From Actinophytocola sp036378875 (GTDB taxonomy: Bacteria > Actinomycetota > Actinomycetes > Mycobacteriales > Pseudonocardiaceae), in contig NZ_DASUVO010000101.1 in NCBI RefSeq assembly GCF_036378875.1, positions 124,001-188,000 of the forward strand: a stretch of DNA of 64,000 bases. The letters are read 5' to 3'. The translations under genes and the position numbers were made by a program. This document shows, piece by piece, positions 25,508 to 33,217 of this stretch. Every line of letters begins with the position of its first letter. The first letter of the stretch is position 1. The notes beneath the pieces are model-generated. The model did not search any database. It was not told where the DNA came from and was given only the letters and a program-made list of their open reading frames with translations.

Positions 25508-26998
25508 ATGAGATCACTGGTTTTGGGGTTGGTGCTGGCGGTTGCCCCGCCGGCGCCGGCCACTGTCGATGGCTATCTCGCGGATGCGCTCGAGGCGACC
25601 GGGCTTCCCGGGGTGTCCGTTGTGGTCACCCATGGCGACCGGATCGTGCACGCGACCGGCGCAGGGCACGACTCGCTCGACAATCCCGTCACGGCCGACA
25701 CCCCGATGCGGGTGGCGTCGGTGAGCAAGTCGTTCACGGCGGCGGCGGCGATGACACTGGTCGAGGACGGTCGGGTGGAGCTGGACGGACCAGTGGGGCT
25801 CCCCGGCATTCCGCGCGACGTGACGGTGCGGCAGCTGCTGAACCAGACGTCCGGGCTGTCGGACAGCTCGGTGGACATCGGCCGGTTGAAGTCGGCGCGG
25901 ACGCTGGCGGAGTACGTGTCGCTCCTGCCGCCCGTGACCCCGGCGGCGCCGCCGGGCACGCGGTGGGCGTACAGCAACGTGAACTACGACCTCGCGGCAC
26001 GGCTGGTCGAGGTGGCCTCGGGGCAGCCGTTCGACGAGTACGTGCGGGAGCACGTGTTCGAGCCGCTGGGGATGCGGGACAGCTCGGTCGGCGGTTGGGC
26101 GGCCGACGGGTACAACTCGCTGTTCGGCGTGTGGTTCTCCCGCCCGGAACTGGGCGGCGGGCCGGCGGTGCAGGGCTCGGGCGCGGTGGTGACGACGGCG
26201 CGGGACATGGGCCGGTGGCTCATCGCACAGAACGGCCACGGGCCCTTCCCGGAGTCGATGCTCCGCACCATGCACGAGCCGTCCACAGTGGATGAATACG
26301 GGATGGGCTGGTCCCCCGACGACGACGGGCTGCTCGTACACAGCGGCAACCTGTGGACCTACAACGCGATCCAGGCCATCGACCCGAAGACCGGCTACGG
26401 CTACGCGGTCATGACGAACGGCGCGGGCATGGCCGACGAAACAGGGGCCATCCTGGCCGGGCTGGTGGCGCTCACGCGCGGCGAGACCCCGGAGACACCT
26501 GGCGGCTCCGGCCAGCTCATCGAGTGGGTACTGGCGGCCCTGACCGCCCTGGCACTGACCCTGGGCATCATGGGCGTACTCCGGTCGAAACGCTGGATGA
26601 AACATCGCCTGACCAGGCGAAACCACGAAATTTCAACGCCCGTTGACCATTCCGCTACGGGTAACCCAACCCCCACCCGATCCCGGGGGCGTCCCGCCGT
26701 GCCAGTCTACCGGCAGGGGGTGACGGGGACGTCGACTTCGATCTTGGCTGTGGACAACTCCGTGGGTTGTGGACAACTTCGGTGGTGGGTTTGGCTTCGG
26801 CTTCTGCCCTTGCTGCTGCCGGGCCTGCTGTTCGTGTTCTATCCGCAGGTCGTGTCGTACATCAGTGCTGGGCGGACCGTGTTGTGGGCGCAGCTGTTCT
26901 ACTTCGCGCTGCCGCTCACCGTCACGCTCGCCGTGGCCGGGGTGGCCGGTCTCGCGGTCTTCGTGGCGCGGGTCGTCCGGCTAAGGTCGGTGCGGTGA
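25508..26998 (+). CDS. Membrane-anchored serine hydrolase (beta-lactamase/PBP4*-like) with in-frame repeat insertion
   Basis: This is a 496-residue class C beta-lactamase-fold hydrolase. It has a signal peptide (MRSLVLGLVLAVAPPAPA), nucleophile Ser71 in SVSK74, Tyr155 in YSN, and a C-terminal HSG triad. Family members often end in several membrane helices. Here helix 1 (WVLAALTALALTLGIMGVL) is followed by a basic cytoplasmic loop, then two more hydrophobic segments, up to 26998. The loop encloses DNA element copy B (26665-26777) in frame, adding about 38 residues including VDNSVGCGQ. It acts on D-Ala peptides or esters at the cell surface. The stop overlaps the histidine kinase start (GTGA). 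Confidence 0.88.
   Translation: MRSLVLGLVLAVAPPAPATVDGYLADALEATGLPGVSVVVTHGDRIVHATGAGHDSLDNPVTADTPMRVASVSKSFTAAAAMTLVEDGRVELDGPVGLPGIPRDVTVRQLLNQTSGLSDSSVDIGRLKSARTLAEYVSLLPPVTPAAPPGTRWAYSNVNYDLAARLVEVASGQPFDEYVREHVFEPLGMRDSSVGGWAADGYNSLFGVWFSRPELGGGPAVQGSGAVVTTARDMGRWLIAQNGHGPFPESMLRTMHEPSTVDEYGMGWSPDDDGLLVHSGNLWTYNAIQAIDPKTGYGYAVMTNGAGMADETGAILAGLVALTRGETPETPGGSGQLIEWVLAALTALALTLGIMGVLRSKRWMKHRLTRRNHEISTPVDHSATGNPTPTRSRGRPAVPVYRQGVTGTSTSILAVDNSVGCGQLRWWVWLRLLPLLLPGLLFVFYPQVVSYISAGRTVLWAQLFYFALPLTVTLAVAGVAGLAVFVARVVRLRSVR
26665..26777 (+). repeat. Dispersed DnaA-box element, copy B (inside serine hydrolase gene)
   Basis: This is 113 bp, with the same 47-nt core as copies A and C (one A/G difference near the start) and a spacer of the same length as copy A. 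TGTGGACAA boxes at 26749 and 26768 are 19 nt apart. It lies in frame within the cytoplasmic loop of the serine hydrolase. Confidence 0.88.
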
Positions 26999-27909
26999 GC
27001 CTCGGGGTGCTCGCCGTCCTCGGGCTGGTCGGCGGGCTGCGTATGGAGAGCATGCCCGTGTGGCGGGTCGGGGCGTTCCTCGCGCTCGCGATCGTCGCGT
27101 ACCTGCACGGGCGGCACGTCGACAGCCGTTTTGGTTGGCAGGTCATCGCCGGTGTCGCGGCCGTCGGCTGCGGGGTCGTCGCGGCGACCGCACCCGCTGA
27201 GCTGTCGTCGGTGCTGTTCACGCTGGTCATCACGGTCGTGCTGCCCTGGCTCGCCGGGCGGTACCGGCGCCAGCAGGTGCTTCTCTTCGAGGCCGAGCGT
27301 GAGCGGGTCCGGCAGCTGGAACGCGAGCAGGAGCACGTCGCCGAGCGGGCGCGGTTGCAGGAGCGGGGCCGGCTCGCCGCCGACCTGCACGACTCGCTGG
27401 GCCACGAGCTGGCGCTGATCGCCCTGCGCGCGGGTGCGCTGGAGCTGTCGCCGGAGCTGGCGGACCGGCACCAGAAGGCGGCCGGGGAGATGCGGTCCTC
27501 GGCGGTGGCGGCCACCGATCGGCTGCGGCAGGCCCTGGAGATGCTGCGGGAACGCGACGACGTGCCACCGGTCGAGGAGGTCGTGGCGAGGGCCCGTGAC
27601 GCCGGCATGGCTGTCACGCTCGAGGGCCCGCCCGCCATGCCCGGGCTCGTCGACCAGGCCGTGCGGCGGGTCGTGCGGGAGGCACTCACCAACGCCGCCA
27701 AGCACGCGCCCGGCGCCCCGGTGACGGTCGCCGTCGCGGCCGAGCGGCACCGCGTCACCGTGCATGTCGCCAACTCGGCCAGGCAACCGGCCACCACCGG
27801 CAGCGGGCTCGTCGGCCTCCAGGAACGCCTGCGGCTCCTCGGCGGCCGACTCGACACCGCCTACCGCGACGGCACGTTTCACCTCGACGCCGAGGTGCCG
27901 GTGGCATGA
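26995..27909 (+). CDS. Two-component sensor histidine kinase (NarX/DesK type)
   Basis: This 304-residue HisKA_3 kinase has an N-terminal membrane region of about four helices (residues 1-95), which probably senses a membrane or envelope signal, and a coiled-coil linker rich in Glu/Arg. The phosphoacceptor is His132 in DLHDSLGHEL. The ATPase domain has the N box EALTNAAKHA and a G box with GSGLVGLQERL. GTG 26995 overlaps the serine hydrolase stop. Its own stop overlaps the response regulator start, so hydrolase, sensor and regulator form one operon. Confidence 0.93.
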   Translation: MSLGVLAVLGLVGGLRMESMPVWRVGAFLALAIVAYLHGRHVDSRFGWQVIAGVAAVGCGVVAATAPAELSSVLFTLVITVVLPWLAGRYRRQQVLLFEAERERVRQLEREQEHVAERARLQERGRLAADLHDSLGHELALIALRAGALELSPELADRHQKAAGEMRSSAVAATDRLRQALEMLRERDDVPPVEEVVARARDAGMAVTLEGPPAMPGLVDQAVRRVVREALTNAAKHAPGAPVTVAVAAERHRVTVHVANSARQPATTGSGLVGLQERLRLLGGRLDTAYRDGTFHLDAEVPVA

Positions 27910-28547
27910 TCCGCGTCCTGCTGGCCGACGACGAGGCCATGATCCGCGCCGGTCTCACCGCGGTCCTCGCCACCGATCCCGGCATCACGGTGGTCGCCGA
28001 GGCCGGCGACGGGCGGGAGGCCATCGAGCTCACCCACGCCCATCAGCCCGACGTCGTGCTCATGGACATCCGCATGCCCGGGCTCGATGGGCTCACGGCC
28101 GCCGCCGAGCTGCGCGGCGTGGCCCCGGTGGTGATGCTGACGACCTTCGACGAGGACGAGTACGTGGCCAGGGCGCTGGCGGACGGCGCCAGCGGCTTCC
28201 TGCTCAAGGCCGCCGACCCGCGTGAACTGCTGATCGCCGTGCGCGCGGTGGCCGACGGAGCCGCCTACCTGTCGCCCCGCGTCGCGCACCGTGTGATCGC
28301 GGGGCTGCGCACGGCCGAGCTGAGCCGCCCTGCCGCGGCCCGCCGCAAGGTCGACCGGCTCACGCCGAGGGAGCGGGACGTGCTCGCGCTCGTCGGCCGT
28401 GGCCTGTCCAACCAGGAGATCGCCCGCGAACTGCACCTCGCGGAGGGGACCGTCAAGGCCCACCTGTCGTCGATCCTGCGTGGTCTCGACGTGCAGAACC
28501 GCGTGCAGGCGGCCATCACCGCCTACGAGGCCGGGATGACCGAGTAG
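27906..28547 (+). CDS. LuxR/NarL family response regulator
   Basis: This is a 213-residue response regulator. The receiver domain has the acidic pocket Asp8-Asp9 and phosphoacceptor Asp54 (VVLMDIRMPG). The C-terminal LuxR helix-turn-helix reads LTPRERDVLALVGRGLSNQE followed by IARELHLAEGTVKAHLSSIL. The start overlaps the histidine kinase stop (ATGA). It is the output partner of that kinase. Targets are unknown, but the co-transcribed envelope serine hydrolase suggests a cell-wall or envelope regulon. Confidence 0.95.
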   Translation: MIRVLLADDEAMIRAGLTAVLATDPGITVVAEAGDGREAIELTHAHQPDVVLMDIRMPGLDGLTAAAELRGVAPVVMLTTFDEDEYVARALADGASGFLLKAADPRELLIAVRAVADGAAYLSPRVAHRVIAGLRTAELSRPAAARRKVDRLTPRERDVLALVGRGLSNQEIARELHLAEGTVKAHLSSILRGLDVQNRVQAAITAYEAGMTE

Positions 28548-28835
28548 CTACTTCTTGTCGTCGTCGGACGCCTTCTCGGCTGGCTCGGCCGGGGACTCCG
28601 CGGGCGGGTCGAACGAGGCGGGCACGCGCTTGAGGTGCTTGGTCATCGAGCGGACCAGGAACGCGACCGCGATGAAGAACAGCAGCAACACGAGTAGGCC
28701 GACCGGCGACGACTTGCCGAAGTCGGCGCCCTCCCCGCCGGGCTCGTTCGGCTGGGAGGGCTGCGCGACCAGCGCCACCGCATCTGAGGCAGCCACGTCC
28801 GGCCCCAGGAAGAGCGGGCCGGAACCTGAAGTCAT
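28548..28835 (-). CDS. Small single-pass membrane protein next to mca (Rv1083-like position)
   Basis: This 95-residue protein has one hydrophobic helix in the middle (VGLLVLLLFFIAVAFLV), a Gly/Pro/Ala-rich outer part, and an acidic/lysine-rich C-terminal tail (SPAEPAEKASDDDKK). ATG 28835 overlaps the mca stop (ATGA), so the two are coupled. M. tuberculosis has a small membrane protein (Rv1083) beside mca, and this is its likely positional counterpart. Function is unknown; recruitment of Mca-related detoxification to the membrane would be speculation. Confidence 0.8.
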   Translation of the reverse strand: MTSGSGPLFLGPDVAASDAVALVAQPSQPNEPGGEGADFGKSSPVGLLVLLLFFIAVAFLVRSMTKHLKRVPASFDPPAESPAEPAEKASDDDKK

Positions 28836-29716
28836 GGTGCGCTTACCTTCTCCTTTATCCCCGAGAACAGGTCGTCCTCGGGCACCGTCGTGTCCACGAG
28901 GGACCGCACCAGCTCGTACTCCTCGTACGGCCAGACCTCCCGCTGCATGTCCAGCGGGACGAAGAACCAGCGGCTGTTCGGGTCGATCTGCGTCGCGTGC
29001 GCGAGCAGCGCGGCGTCCCTCGTCTCGAAGTATTCCCCACACTCGACACGCGTCGTCACCCGGTCGGCGACATCACCTCGGTCGGTGTCCCACTTCTCGA
29101 GCCACTCGGCGTACGGGGACTCCAGGCCGCGGGCCAGCAGCGCGTCGTGCATGGCCTGCATGCGCTTGCGGGAGAAACCGTGCGAGTAGTACAGCTTCAG
29201 CGGCGTCCACGGCTCGCCGGCTTCCGGGTACAGGTCCGGCTCGCTCGCCGCGTCGAACGCCGCCACGGACACCTCGTGGCAGCGGATGTGGTCGGGGTGC
29301 GGGTAGCCGCCGTTCTCGTCGTAGGTGATGACGACGTGGGGCTTGAACTCACGGATGAGCTTGACCAGCGGCGGCACCGACTCCTCCAGCGGCACCAGCG
29401 CGAAGCAGCCGTCGGGCAGCGGTGGTTTCGGGTCCCCCTCAGGCAGGCCGGAGTCGACGAAGCCGAGCCAGCGGTGCTCGACACCGAGGATCTCGGCCGC
29501 CCGCGCCATCTCCTTGCGGCGGTACTCGACCATGTTCTCCAGCACGTCGGGCCGCTCCATGGCCGGGTTGAGAATGTCGCCCCGTTCCCCTCCGGTGCAG
29601 GTCACCACCATGACCTCGTGACCTTCGGCCACGTACTTCACCATCGTCGCGGCACCCTTGCTGGACTCGTCGTCTGGGTGTGCGTGCACCGTCATCAGAC
29701 GCAGCGTGTCGGCCAT
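28832..29716 (-). CDS. mca: Mycothiol S-conjugate amidase
   Basis: This is a 294-residue zinc hydrolase that cleaves mycothiol S-conjugates to release mercapturic acids and GlcN-Ins, the detoxification step of mycothiol metabolism. The LmbE/PIG-L zinc motif is HAHPDDE (His13, Asp15, Asp16), with a later His in YPHPDH (His143). GFSRKRMQAMHDAL and the ending near KEKVSAP fit Mca rather than the shorter-spaced deacetylase MshB. AGGAGG precedes the ATG. Its presence shows that the organism uses mycothiol. Confidence 0.95.
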   Translation of the reverse strand: MADTLRLMTVHAHPDDESSKGAATMVKYVAEGHEVMVVTCTGGERGDILNPAMERPDVLENMVEYRRKEMARAAEILGVEHRWLGFVDSGLPEGDPKPPLPDGCFALVPLEESVPPLVKLIREFKPHVVITYDENGGYPHPDHIRCHEVSVAAFDAASEPDLYPEAGEPWTPLKLYYSHGFSRKRMQAMHDALLARGLESPYAEWLEKWDTDRGDVADRVTTRVECGEYFETRDAALLAHATQIDPNSRWFFVPLDMQREVWPYEEYELVRSLVDTTVPEDDLFSGIKEKVSAP

Positions 29717-29857
29717 GACCTTCGTGTTCCCTCCTGGACGTCCCCCGGAGTCATGCGCTCACGGCGGTGAGCGGATACTCGGCTTTGGACATACGAACCA
29801 TTCCAGCTGGGTGCATTGTTCCCGCTGGGTACGACGATTCTCGCGGAGGCCCCGAGG

Positions 29858-30298
29858 ATGACCGCTTCCGGTAGCGCGCTGCTGGAGGACCGCTATGGCA
29901 CCAAGCCACGCCGGGCCAGCAAGCGCACCTACTGGGTGGTCGGCGCGATCGCACTGGTCGTCGGCGCGGGCGTGGCGTGGATCGGGTACGTCAACTTCGG
30001 GTCCGCCCCCATCGAGACGCAGGCCACGAGCTTCGCGAGCCTGCCGAACAACCAGATGAAGCTGACCTTCGACGTCACCCGCGACGATCCGTCGCGGCCC
30101 GCGGTGTGCATCGTGCGGACCAGGGTTCTCGACGGCAGCGAAGGCGGCCGCAAGGAGGTGTACATCGCACCTGCGGAGGGCTCCGTGACGATGACGACGG
30201 TCATCACGAGCAGCGGCGAACCGGTCACCGCCGATGTTTTCGGGTGCTCATATCAGGTGCCGGCATATCTGTCCACGCACATGCCGCCATCAGGGTGA
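29858..30298 (+). CDS. DUF4307 membrane protein (Rv1081c-like)
   Basis: This 146-residue protein has a short basic cytoplasmic N-terminus (LLEDRYGTKPRRASKRTYW), one membrane helix (about residues 28-47) and an extracytoplasmic beta-rich domain (MKLTFDVTRDDPSRPAVCIV). This is the DUF4307 layout. It sits between mca and greA as in mycobacteria (Rv1081c). The ATG at 29858 has CGGAGG upstream; an earlier in-frame start lacks one. It is divergent from mca. Function is unknown. Confidence 0.9.
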   Translation: MTASGSALLEDRYGTKPRRASKRTYWVVGAIALVVGAGVAWIGYVNFGSAPIETQATSFASLPNNQMKLTFDVTRDDPSRPAVCIVRTRVLDGSEGGRKEVYIAPAEGSVTMTTVITSSGEPVTADVFGCSYQVPAYLSTHMPPSG

Positions 30299-30375
30299 AC
30301 TAGACCGCCACCCCTCGGCCGATCGGACAAAACGGACAAGCTCGTTCTTGTATCCGTGGTATTCTGACGTACCTG

Positions 30376-30402
30376 CACGGCCCCTTGCGGGCCGTGTTTT
30401 TT
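30376..30402 (+). terminator. Rho-independent terminator upstream of greA
   Basis: CACGGCCC, loop CTTGC, GGGCCGTG and then six T form a textbook intrinsic terminator, rare in such GC-rich DNA. It ends the DUF4307 transcript. A TGGTATTCT extended -10-like box just upstream (30357-30365) also allows a greA-leader attenuator. Confidence 0.88.
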
Positions 30403-30484
30403 CCGTTCCGGGTGTCCGCCGCCCGCCCGGAAACTACCGCCCCGAATCCCCGGGATCGGAAGTATTGACGAGGAGTTGGTGACC

Positions 30485-30973
30485 GTGAGCGACACCCAGG
30501 TGACCTGGCTGACACAGGAGGCCTACGGTCGGCTCAAGCAAGAACTCGACGAGCTGGTCGCGAATCGCCCGGTAATCGCCGCGAAGATCAACACGAGTCG
30601 CGAAGAGGGTGACCTCAAGGAGAACGGGGGCTACCACGCGGCCCGTGAGGAGCAAGGCCACCAAGAGGCGCGGATCCGTCACCTGCAGGAACTGTTGCGT
30701 AGCGCCAAGGTCGGCGAGGCGCCCCGCAACGACGGTCTGGCCGAGCCGGGCAAGGTCCTCACCATCAGGTACGAGGGTGACGACGACGAGGAGAAGTTCC
30801 TGCTGGCCACCCGCGAGGAGGGCGCTGAGGGCGAGCTCGAGGTGTACTCACCCGAGTCGCCGCTGGGGAAGGCACTTCTCGGCGCCAAAGAGGGCGAGAC
30901 TCGGTCCTACGAGCTGCCCAACGGCTCCCTGCAGAAAGTAACGCTCATCAAGGCCGTGCCGTACGCCGGCTGA
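30485..30973 (+). CDS. greA: Transcription elongation factor GreA
   Basis: This is a 162-residue factor that inserts its coiled coil into the RNA polymerase secondary channel to stimulate cleavage of backtracked RNA. The N-terminal coiled coil runs from WLTQEAYGRLKQELDEL to about residue 75 with the tip acidic pair in NTSREEGDLKENGGYHAA. The C-terminal FKBP-like domain ends ELPNGSLQKVTLIKAVPYAG. Of three in-frame starts (TTG 30476, GTG 30479, GTG 30485) the last has the best spacing from AGGAG. It lies in the mycobacterial-type metB-greA-mca block. Confidence 0.95.
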   Translation: MSDTQVTWLTQEAYGRLKQELDELVANRPVIAAKINTSREEGDLKENGGYHAAREEQGHQEARIRHLQELLRSAKVGEAPRNDGLAEPGKVLTIRYEGDDDEEKFLLATREEGAEGELEVYSPESPLGKALLGAKEGETRSYELPNGSLQKVTLIKAVPYAG

Positions 30974-30986
30974 TCTTCGTGCGCAG

Positions 30987-31030
30987 CTGAAGGGCCGTTC
31001 GGGCGGCCAGGTTCCGAACGGCCTCTTCAG
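30987..31030. terminator. Bidirectional hairpin between greA and the Lrp gene
   Basis: CTGAAGGGCCGTTCGG and CCGAACGGCCTCTTCAG form a long stem with one bulge. The right arm overlaps the last codons of the convergent Lrp gene. Confidence 0.75.
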
Positions 31031-31521
31031 GGCACCGAACGCGCGCGTGCGCTGCCCGCCACTCGTTCCAGCAGTGGGCGCACTCGCGGCGCGATCGGGG
31101 TCGACAGTGCGATCGAGGTGGACGTGCGGCTCACCCAGCGCACGTCGACGACCTTGTCGATGACCCGCTGCAGGTCCGCGTTCGACGTCGCCACCATGCG
31201 CACCAGCAGGTCGCCTTCGCCCGTCGTGGCGTGGACCTCGCACACCTCGTCGATGGCGGCCAGCCGTTCCGCCACCTCGGCACGCTTGCCCTGCGCGATC
31301 TCCAGTACGGCGAACGCCGTCAGCCCGTAGCCCATCGCGGCCAGATCCAGGTCCGGCGGAAAGCCTTTCAGCAGGCCGCGCTGTTCGAGGCGGTCCATCC
31401 GCGCCTGGATTGTTCCCCTCGCAACGCCCAGCCTGCGTGAGCACTCCAGCACGCCCAGTCGCGGCTCGTCCATGAGCAGCAGCAACAGTCGCGCGTCCAG
31501 CTGGTCGATCTCGTCCGACAC
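31027..31521 (-). CDS. Lrp/AsnC family transcriptional regulator
   Basis: This 164-residue regulator has an N-terminal AsnC helix-turn-helix (LDARLLLLLMDEPRLGVLEC, then RRLGVARGTIQARMDRLEQRG) and a RAM ligand-binding domain (CEVHATTGEGDLLVRMVA). AGGAGG precedes GTG 31521. It is divergent from hppD, an arrangement seen in many actinomycetes, so it probably senses tyrosine or phenylalanine (or a catabolite) and regulates hppD. The 149-nt region between them holds AT-rich strings such as ACAATATGTCCAGCAAAACT that may include its site. Confidence 0.92.
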   Translation of the reverse strand: MSDEIDQLDARLLLLLMDEPRLGVLECSRRLGVARGTIQARMDRLEQRGLLKGFPPDLDLAAMGYGLTAFAVLEIAQGKRAEVAERLAAIDEVCEVHATTGEGDLLVRMVATSNADLQRVIDKVVDVRWVSRTSTSIALSTPIAPRVRPLLERVAGSARARSVP

Positions 31522-31670
31522 CCGCCAACCTCCTGCACATCCTGCTCACTTTGCTCGTTCAGACTCCAGCACCGCTGCACAATATGTCCAGCAAAACTCC
31601 AGGCTGTTGCACAGCCTGCCCGGCCAGGCGGATGCTGCGGTTACCGCAGCTCAACCTATGGGAGGGCATC

Positions 31671-32858
31671 ATGACCGGCACCCTCGGCCACGATCGTCAG
31701 CTCGATGACGTCAGCTTCGACCAGTTGCGCCAGCTCGTCGGGCTGGTCGACTACGACTCGTCGAAAGATCCGTTCCCGGTGAAGGCGATGGACGCCGTTG
31801 TCTTCGTGGTCGGGAACGCGACACAGACCGCCTGGTTCTACCAAGTCGCGTTCGGCATGCGGCTCGTCGCCTACTCCGGGCCGGAGACCGGCAACCGGGA
31901 CCACAAGTCCTTCGTGCTCGAGTCCGGGTCCGCGCGGTTCGTCGTCGACGGTGGGGTCGCGCCGACCAGCCCGCTGCACGAGCACCACCGCAAGCACGGC
32001 GACGGCGTGGTTGACCTCGCGCTCGAGGTGGCCGACGTCGACCAGTGCATCAGGCACGCCCGTGCGCAGGGGGCCACGATTCTCGAGGAACCGCACGACG
32101 TGTCCGACGAGCACGGCACCGTGCGGCGCGCGGCCATCGCGGCGTACGGCGAGACCAGGCACACACTCGTCGACCGGTCCCGCTACACCGGGCCCTATCT
32201 GCCCGGCTATGTGGCCAAGGAGTCCACGGTCCCGGTGCGGAGGCGGCTGTTCCAGGCCGTCGACCACTGCGTCGGCAACGTCGAGCTCGGCAAGATGGAC
32301 CACTGGGTCGAGTTCTACAACCGGGTCATGGGCTTCGTGAACATGGCCGAGTTCGTCGGCGACGACATCGCCACGGACTACTCCGCGCTGATGTCCAAGG
32401 TCGTGTCGAACGGCAACCACCGCGTGAAGTTCCCGCTGAACGAGCCGGCCGTCGCGAAGCGGAAGTCGCAGATCGACGAGTACCTGGAGTTCTACGCCGG
32501 CGCCGGCTGCCAGCACATCGCGCTCGCCACGAACGACATCGTCCGCACGTGCCAGGAGATGCGCGCGGCGGGCGTGGAGTTCCTCGACACACCGGACTCG
32601 TACTACGACGACCCGGAGCTACGGGCCCGGATCGGTCAGGTGCGGGTGCCGATCGAGGTACTGAAGGAGCACCGGATCCTGGTCGACCGGGACGAGGACG
32701 GCTACCTGCTGCAGATCTTCACCAAGCCGATCGGCGACCGCCCGACGGTGTTCTACGAGCTGATCGAACGGCACGGCTCGCTTGGCTTCGGCAAGGGCAA
32801 CTTCAAGGCACTGTTCGAGGCCATCGAACGCGAGCAGGAACGCCGCGGAAACCTGTAG
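31671..32858 (+). CDS. hppD: 4-hydroxyphenylpyruvate dioxygenase
   Basis: This 395-residue non-heme iron enzyme converts 4-hydroxyphenylpyruvate to homogentisate in tyrosine catabolism. Two vicinal-oxygen-chelate domains are visible. The iron ligands would be His199 (AVDHCVGNV), His282 (CQHIALATNDI) and Glu363 (VFYELIERHG), followed by the GFGKGNFKALFEAIEREQ tail. ATG 31671 follows GGGAGG; a longer frame upstream has no site. No other homogentisate pathway genes are adjacent. It is regulated by the divergent Lrp protein, by inference. Confidence 0.97.
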   Translation: MTGTLGHDRQLDDVSFDQLRQLVGLVDYDSSKDPFPVKAMDAVVFVVGNATQTAWFYQVAFGMRLVAYSGPETGNRDHKSFVLESGSARFVVDGGVAPTSPLHEHHRKHGDGVVDLALEVADVDQCIRHARAQGATILEEPHDVSDEHGTVRRAAIAAYGETRHTLVDRSRYTGPYLPGYVAKESTVPVRRRLFQAVDHCVGNVELGKMDHWVEFYNRVMGFVNMAEFVGDDIATDYSALMSKVVSNGNHRVKFPLNEPAVAKRKSQIDEYLEFYAGAGCQHIALATNDIVRTCQEMRAAGVEFLDTPDSYYDDPELRARIGQVRVPIEVLKEHRILVDRDEDGYLLQIFTKPIGDRPTVFYELIERHGSLGFGKGNFKALFEAIEREQERRGNL

Positions 32859-32868
32859 GGAGAAGAGG

Positions 32869-33144
32869 TTACGGGGCCTGGTCGAGCTGGCCGGGCCTCG
32901 ACAGCTCGTTCAACGCGGGATCGCTCTCGTACGTCTGTGGCTCTTCCTGGGCCGGGGGCAGGTGCTCCGGATCCACGCAGCTGCCCATCAACTCGACCTG
33001 GCCGTCGTCACGCTGGACGTACTGGCCAGGATCCCCACAGCCCGCTGCTTGGACAGTGAACACCGCGACCCCACCCAGCGCTACGGCCGCCAGTGTCGCT
33101 CCCGCCAGCGGAAGCACTCCCGCAAGCCGAGCCCCGACCGCCAT
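32869..33144 (-). CDS. Small secreted or membrane-anchored hypothetical protein
   Basis: This 91-residue protein has one N-terminal hydrophobic segment (about residues 8-32) followed by an acidic, proline-rich extracellular part containing two cysteines (AAGCGDPGQYV and MGSCVDPEH), which could form a disulfide. CAGGAGTGACGC precedes the ATG. It stands between hppD and metB in a block where mycobacteria have no gene. I do not recognise a family. Confidence 0.65.
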   Translation of the reverse strand: MAVGARLAGVLPLAGATLAAVALGGVAVFTVQAAGCGDPGQYVQRDDGQVELMGSCVDPEHLPPAQEEPQTYESDPALNELSRPGQLDQAP

Positions 33145-33217
33145 GCGTCACTCCTGCGTTCCCGTGTCAAAACCGTGTGTGCAGTCGAGAGTACCCGGGT
33201 TCGGAAAAGTGTGTCAG

